NCBI GenBank assembly: GCA_021292105.1
Contig: CM037866.1
Coordinates: 3,146,607 to 3,210,606, forward strand
DNA length: 64,000 bases
Reading direction: 5' to 3'
Source of the DNA: Anadara kagoshimensis
Taxonomy: Eukaryota > Mollusca > Bivalvia > Arcoida > Arcidae
Positions 57,975 to 64,000 of this stretch are shown here, in pieces. A program made the translations under genes and the position numbers. The notes under the pieces are model-generated. The model was not told the DNA's origin, made no database searches, and saw nothing but the letters and a program-made list of their open reading frames with translations. The stretch's first letter is position 1. Each line of letters opens with the position of its first letter.

Positions 57975-60147
57975 TGCTTGTATCCTTTAGGTGCTGAGTT
58001 TTTTGTTGATTTTGTTGACAAAACAAAACGAGAGATAACACTTACTCTGTTAAACTCGACAGTGTAAAAATAAGATTTCCTTACTGACAATACAAAGCAT
58101 ACATCATAAAACATGTAAGTGTGTGTATAATTCTGTTATAACATTGTTCACTTGCTAAACAGAGATCATGCAAATGAATTCACGTTTGAAATTACTTAAA
58201 TGAGTTAGACTAAAATGTTTATTGTTGAATCCTGTATATTGCTTTATTTTCAGTGTCAAATTTTCGAGGTCTTCTCTACAAACATTATTGAATTTTCGAG
58301 GTCTTCTCGAGAAACATTATTACAGTATTTTGCGGCAGTTTAATTTTCGCAGGGACACAAATTAGCGCAAATATAGCAAACATAGCGAAATATAAGCATT
58401 ATACAGTTTCAACATTAAAGCTTTTTTGGGAGCAGGTTACAATGTTAATGATATTCAGAAAATGAACACATTCTTATCGACAGTGTAAGCTGTAAATACA
58501 ACTATACACCAAATGAAAAAAATAATGATGGTAGGATAGATATTTCAATACGTAGAAGTTATTAAAGCTATTTACAACGTACTAGCATGTTTTTGCAAAT
58601 CTTCCAGTGGTGAACTTTTATACTCAACCGATGACAATAACAACCTTTTTCATCACAAAGAGATTGGCAATTGTAATCATAATGGCTTATTAGATGGAGC
58701 CGTTATCAGTATAAGTTTGAGACGTTTTGGTCCTTTTTGTATTAATTGGTCTTATAGAAAAATTTTCCGGTTGTCATGGTATTATTTTTCGTTAAAAATT
58801 TTTACATGAATTATAGAATATTGTCGATACCTAAATAAAACCAACATGTCTTTAAAAGAGATAAGTTTTTTACATTTGTTTTGTATATATGAAGTGTGCT
58901 CGATTGTACTTATTTTTTATTGCAATTTCAACTTTGTATCGTAATGACTGAATATTATGTGTTTAAATTACGAAAACAAAACTGAGTACAAGTAGACATT
59001 CTTCAAAGCTGTTGTTTTGACTATACAGATTTGTATTTGGAAATGTTGATATGTTATGGATTCTGTGTACATGTGGTTACATGTTTAACTTTTATATATG
59101 TACGTTAGCATAGACGAGAAATGAATCTTATGAAAAGTATATTAAGTGTTTCCTTTTTCTTATTATTTGTATTTAATTATAAAATGTTACAATGAAAATT
59201 GTTTTGGTTTTTTTTTAATTATTGAAAGTGTTATGTATACATTGATTAATGTTTACAATTACTTGCACTATTTACTGCAGTATGTATATAATGATAATTA
59301 TCCTATGATTATGTGTGGATTTGGTACAATACAGTTTTTTCTTTTATGTTTCTCTGTTTAACGTCTTAAAAATATTTGTATAATTTTGGTCCAAACACTA
59401 CTGATGAGGAATTTTTATTTCGATACGGCAGTTTGGCGCTGCGAGATTAAAACAGGTTTAGTATGTTTCTCATTATCGTATTTATTTCAAGGTACCATAA
59501 TGACAGGACATAAGACACACAGTATTTCAGACAATAAGTCTTTTTAATTTTTTTTTACAATAATTTTTTTTTCAAAACTTCATGTTTTGCATTGGAAAAT
59601 TATCGTGGTATCTTAAAGAAGAAAACAAAATCAAATAGGATGCTTTTCTACATTATATTATTAGTAAAAATTACAATATATATATTAAATTATTCAGAAT
59701 GTACATGCATATCGACACTGGCGAATTACTTTTCAGCTAATACTGTGTCTTGGCAATTTATGTTTAAAGGCTTAGATAGTTTTAAAGATTTGATTCATTC
59801 TTTTATACACATACTATATTGTTTTGTTAATCTAAGTAATGTTATACTAACTTTATGATTATATTAAGCATGTTTTTGTGAACAATAATTTCTAGTGTTA
59901 GGTAGCATTAACAGGGATGCTAGATCAAACATTTGTAGACACCAATTGGTTGAAATGCATATACTCCAGTTTTTTCATATTAAATTATTGTTCCCAGCCA
60001 TATTTTAGGCACTCGGTGTTATTTTAATTGTAGTACAGAAATACTTTGTTTTTGAAATTTGTTTTTGTTTAATCTTAGTATTATTTGTGCCTATATCTGC
60101 ATCTTGTTTGTGGTTTAACATGTACAATATATTTTACTCTTAAAAGT
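57975..60147 (+). repeat. Tandem duplication, unit 2, with ART 3' pseudo-remnant
   Basis: It repeats unit 1 with few differences, including one ~110-bp stretch missing after about 58198. It begins with the last ~30 ART codons (CLYPLGAEFFVDFVDKTKRE, reading to a TAA), without the catalytic domain, so it is a non-functional end piece. Confidence 0.9.
59391..59445 (+). ncRNA. Fossil hammerhead in unit 2
   Basis: Here the CTGATGA core is intact (59401-59407) and stem II GGAAT/ATTTC pairs with one G-U, but GAAAC is GATAC and the stem III/GTC part is CGGCAGTTTGG. Likely inactive. Comparison with 57215 shows the units decayed independently. Confidence 0.55.
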
Positions 60148-60559
60148 TAATATGTATTTTCTTTTTTTTCTTTTTTTACAACATTTGAAAATTATATTAC
60201 CCTATATCTGCACCATTTGTTTGTGATTAAAAATATAAAATATATTTTACTCTTAGTTGTAATTAGCCATGTTCATACTAGCCTTCAAAATAAGGTACGC
60301 GTACTTTGCTCATTTAAATGAAGCCAAGACCAAACACAAAACAACAATATAAAGAAAAGAGAAAAACAAGACGAAAACGACAAAGAAACAAAAACACTGA
60401 GTAGCTTAGTTCACACTATAGTGAAAGTGGTGTTCGACCCCAAACTGTTTTTTCATTTTCTCTTTCCAGTTACATTAAGCAATCTAAACCTTCCAAAAGA
60501 TTTAACCTATGACGCCGGCCTGAGTAATCAAACAGTACAATTTGGTTGGTTGGTTAGTT

Positions 60560-60904
60560 GAATGTTGCTTAACGTCGCATCAGCAATTTTTCAGCTATTG
60601 AGGAAGAGAACTATTTGATTAATCTCTATGGATTAATCTGAGAATAATTTTGTGTATGCATGTGAAGTGCGTGTGTATTGTATGGTCTGCCTTGTACTAG
60701 CGCGCACTCAGGGCTCAGCTCACAGAGTCAGTGCGCCGCAGACAAGCGTACCACTCTCCCAGTCCATTTTACTGATACCAGGTGAATCAGTAAAGGCTAA
60801 AAATTCACTTTCCCACATGTTGTCCGAGCGGGACTCGAACTCACAGTGGTGAGGGATCCTGGATTTGAAGACTGACGTTTTATCCATTAGGCCACCGCGC
60901 CCTC
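60560..60904 (-). mobile_element. tRNA-headed SINE, copy 2 (better preserved)
   Basis: On the minus strand: GGTGGCCTAATGGATAAAAC (A box) and GAGTTCGAGTCCCGCTCGG (good B box), then the shared body to GTTGCTTAACGTCGCATCAG at the far end. The A and B boxes would support RNA polymerase III transcription. It is preceded by a TTGG run at about 60543-60554. Confidence 0.85.
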
Positions 60905-61299
60905 TAGTACAATTTTTCGGACTTGTAACACAAGAGTCCCTATGGTCTTTATAGTCGGCGTTATTTGACGAAGATTACGCCATTAGAAAGTCGATACAAG
61001 TAATTGAATGACAACCATAGCAAGAAATGACAGCTTTTTTAAAACGTGTAAAACCGTCGTCAATTTGTACACAAACACATTGCGATACAATACTACGGTT
61101 AGACAATGCGAATCCATAGAAGTAAAAGGAGACAACTTAAATGATAGATATATAATAAAACTGAGACATATGAAATAAAAACACAGTTATTGGAGCGTTA
61201 GTTAAGTGTTTTGTAATCGTGGAATGTTATTAGTGTTCAAAGCGTATGTCTGTATGTACGTTATGTATCTGCGATAAAAAATGCTCTCCATATAAAATA

Positions 61300-62010
61300 T
61301 ATTCGGTTTTCTGTAAGGCTAGAGAATACGAAAAGAAAACAATTATATACCAAAGATACCATCAACAAACTGTTAGAGGTCTGTTCTTAGTAGACTCTCT
61401 TGAGTTTGGTAATATAATTTACAGCAAACAATCAAAATACCAATTGACACAACGTGTGCTTGTTTCTTTATTCGTATAAAGGCAGCATAATTTATTCAGA
61501 ACTTTGTTTAAAACTCGTTGCCAAATCATCCAACTCCACATACAGATATATAGATGATGGTCTGTGTTTTAAAAGACACGAATCGTGTTAAAGCCATCTA
61601 CTCTAGTGAGCATAAAATAAAAGATACGATTAAATCTTTCTTTAATTTTCTTTTTCAGACGTAGACATGTACTTCAATTATTAACGCCCCTGAAAGGCTA
61701 CATTTGAAGCTTTATGACAAATGTAATGACTTCAAGTTTTCTGCCATTTGTTGTCAACTTTACTTTTCTATTCAGCAATATACATATTCTCCTGCTTATG
61801 ATGTATTTGTTCCACAATTAATTCGCTACAGTATTGTAGAACTTGTTCCCAGTATAGGAACTTTAAACAGCGAAGTAAGATGTTTATAAATCATCTATGC
61901 AGGAAGATTAAAAGGCTTATTAAGGTCCTTAAAGAGGGTTATGGTCGTCATCACAATATAATTGATAAGTATGATGTTTAAAATTAATATGAATACACTT
62001 CACGACTGAT
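61300..62010 (+). pseudogene. Heavily decayed PLE reverse transcriptase
   Basis: In broken frames: YQRYHQQTVRGL (KYTEDTINKMLE region), NSTYRYIDDGLCF (YIDD box kept, 61543-61554), RLHLKLYDKCNDFKFS, SPAYDVFVPQLIRY and GYGRHHNIIDKYDV. Many stops make it dead. The 3' tails follow from about 62030. Confidence 0.8.
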
Positions 62011-62329
62011 TAGTCCATGTTCCTCTCATTCCCAACTTTGATTACATGCGTGTTGGATGTTCACATGTTTGACCTATTTGCCAACTTTATGTCCGAAACA
62101 AAGTCCAGAAGCAATTAAAATCTTTTGATCTGACCCGTGAATTATAATAATAATTATTAGCAAATAGAAACCAACGATGCAGTTACGAGGTGTACGCAGA
62201 ACAATAAACAAACAGAGGGTACACCCAGACAAAGCAACTGGGCACACTTTTTTCATGACGTTAACGAGTTTAATTTGATTAGCATTTTTGGATTTTGGTT
62301 GTGATTTTGAAATGGACAGGTATATTCGT

Positions 62330-63030
62330 TTTGTGACAAAACTACAGAATCAGAAGGTATGTTACTTTTAAGCACACGGTCTAACTTTCCTGGTAGAAGT
62401 TCACATGTGTTACTTGCTTTTTGATAGTGATTTAAAAATCAACAGCTATGTCTGTTTTTGATATAACCAAATATTGGCAAACTAGTTGCGATTTAAGAAT
62501 ATTTGCGATATTCCAAGAATGATATGCTGACCAAAAACAGATGTGTGTACTCAAAAAGGTTAAATTTTGGCTTTATTTTAAAGCACCCGACCACACTTCT
62601 CTGGTTGTAGTTCACGTGTTTAACCTAATTAACAAGTTTCAAACTTTTCCTTTGCTTTTGGATTGTGATATGGGATTTGACAGCTATGTCTGTTTTTGAT
62701 GTGACCAAATATTGACAACACAGTGGCGATCATAGATTTAATGACAATATTCAAAGAATGATCTGTTGTCAAAAAACAGATGTGCGTACTAAGAAGGTAT
62801 AATTCTGATGTTATTTTATAGCACCCGGCCTCACTTCTCTGGTGGATGTTCACGTGTTTGAATTTATTTAACAGTTCCAAACATTTTTTCTTTGTTTTGG
62901 ATTGTGATTTGGAAATGGACAGCTATGTCAGTTTTTGATGTGCCGAATATTGGCAACACAGTCCAATATTATTTGACAACATTCTAAGAATGATCCTTTG
63001 ACCAAACAAAAACATGTGTGTACTCAGAAG
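62330..63030 (+). repeat. Tandem array of PLE 3'-tail units, ~205-240 bp
   Basis: Three units start around 62351, 62554 and 62793. Each has AGCACNCGG-type and CTGGTGG-type blocks, GTTCACGTGTTTAACCTA, TTTGCTTTTGGATTGTGAT, GACAGCTATGTCTGTTTTTG and AAAAACAGATGTGTGTACTC. The last ends near 63030. Units contain sequence not seen in the reference tail, so they form a distinct tail-derived tandem repeat. Confidence 0.8.
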
Positions 63031-63079
63031 GTATACTTTTAAAAAGATGCGGTTTATCAGTATCACAAAAACGTTTGTA

Positions 63080-63375
63080 TTAAGCAGCTTCTTAACTTTT
63101 TATAGCCGCTCTCAAGAAATTGTTGATAAATGTGATATCGCTGCATCCAAAATTACCCTGGATATATTTGACGTCCCATAGTTTCATGTTCCTGTCTTTC
63201 TTAATTTTATTTCGCAAGCGACGGGTATTGCTAGCTAAACAGGAGGTACTTACCCTTCCCTTCCGTTGCATTTGGCCTCACTTTTAGAATTTATATGCTA
63301 TAGTTTAAGGTTTTTACTTTGCGGTGAGGATTGTGATTTGAACATGGGTCGGTAAATCTGTGTTTGATGAAATAT
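63080..63375 (+). mobile_element. PLE 3' tail
   Basis: The RT C-terminal end (GATATATTTGACGTCCCATA), then TTGCTAGCTAAACAGGAGGT, TTGGCCTCACTTTTAG and TTTTTACTTTGCGGTGAGG match the reference order. Confidence 0.8.
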
Positions 63376-63703
63376 AATAATTGTATTTCTACAGTACAAC
63401 CCGAGATAATCTTGCTGTTATACGTTATTCTCAACAAGAGGCCATACTTGCAGTTTATTTAAATAATTGATGAATAACATGCACATCTTGCTTGTTAAAT
63501 GACCATTCACCTCCTTTCTTCAGTTCCGTCTAGAACCAAATCGTTCGGAAAATAGTTTTACATGTATTTGGACATTCGTAATTTTGCTTTTTTAGCAACA
63601 TGAGCTACCTTGGATTTTTGCAGATATGTCAGACACCATTTTTGGACCACTTTTACCTAAGGACTTTCGATTTCCATGCTATATTTATTTAGAATTAATT
63701 TAG

Positions 63704-64000
63704 TACAGGTCCATCCAGAAAGTTTGGACACCCTATAAAAGTTATTCATAGCTAGCCACAAACTTGTTATAACAATTTTTGACATGCTTTATCAATGATT
63801 TGTTTAATAGTTGGTTACATATGACATACCACTAGATCTAATCCATGTAACTTTGACACAATAATTTTTCAAAAAACACTATTATCTCCCTTTGTCACCA
63901 TTCAAAGCAATTTCTCGCATAGCGATTGGTTAACTTACCGGGGTACATGGAATTATTTTCGAAAATCTGCCGGGGTACATGAACGCACGCGACGTTTAGC
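63704..64000 (+). mobile_element. Start of a Tc1/mariner-type element, cut by window edge
   Basis: TACAGGTCCATCCAGAAAGT followed by TTGGACACCC resembles the terminal inverted repeat of Tc1/mariner superfamily elements, with TA at the boundary. No transposase is reached before the window ends. Confidence 0.55.

Noticed and set aside
60560-60904. Possible tRNA genes (also 13890, 14540, 36600, 41080)
   Set aside because: A and B boxes are present, but acceptor and anticodon arms do not close and each is joined to a repeated body, so they are SINE heads.

Overview
The window is AT-rich, intron-rich animal DNA, most likely from a mollusc, probably a bivalve. That placement is inferred from the divergent HSPA12-type Hsp70 gene, the Penelope-like elements (PLEs), the tRNA-headed SINEs, the TTTA microsatellites and the metazoan-type hammerhead tandem repeats. 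No species can be named from sequence alone. Most open frames are noise or decayed transposons.

The one convincing host gene is on the plus strand. Its visible part runs from about 21630 to 55788 as ten exons with compatible phases, coding for about 708 residues, and it probably begins further upstream. In order it encodes: a piece resembling the end of an OTU-like fold (weak); an eroded HSPA12-like Hsp70 ATPase domain that keeps the phosphate-1 motif and the edges of the fold but has lost the middle; a linker built from small exons of 39, 54 and 81 nt; and a large last exon with ankyrin-like helices followed by an ADP-ribosyltransferase domain with an intact R-S-ExE triad. The 3' end and flank of this gene are tandemly duplicated (55696-60147); the second copy keeps only the last ~30 codons.

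Layout: 1-1900 holds minus-strand PLE debris. 2197-2470 has a possible mini-exon and intron segment that recurs near 18 kb and 25 kb. 3290-4800 and 11140-12345 are two copies of a degenerate tandem repeat. 8213-10250 is a Tc1-like pseudogene followed by a 5'-truncated PLE with an intact reverse transcriptase core. 13025-13945 and 19441-20375 carry long foldback hairpins with MITE-like partners and SINEs. 15549-16860 is a four-unit, 340-bp tandem array with a hammerhead ribozyme in each unit (a retrozyme-like array), and a repeat of the flanking sequence lacking the array lies directly downstream. The introns of the Hsp70/ART gene hold a mariner pseudogene, a PLE broken by an inverted LINE fragment, PLE tails in both orientations, a ~7.0-kb TIR element with TA target duplication (35787-42770), a ~3.35-kb TIR element carrying a broken gene of an uncharacterised invertebrate family (45918-49265), and fossil retrozyme units. 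60.5-64 kb holds a SINE, a decayed PLE, a tandem set of PLE tails and the start of a Tc1/mariner-type element cut by the window edge.

Two systems stand out: the chimeric pseudo-chaperone/ankyrin/ADP-ribosyltransferase gene, and the hammerhead-bearing tandem array beside PLEs that could supply its reverse transcriptase.
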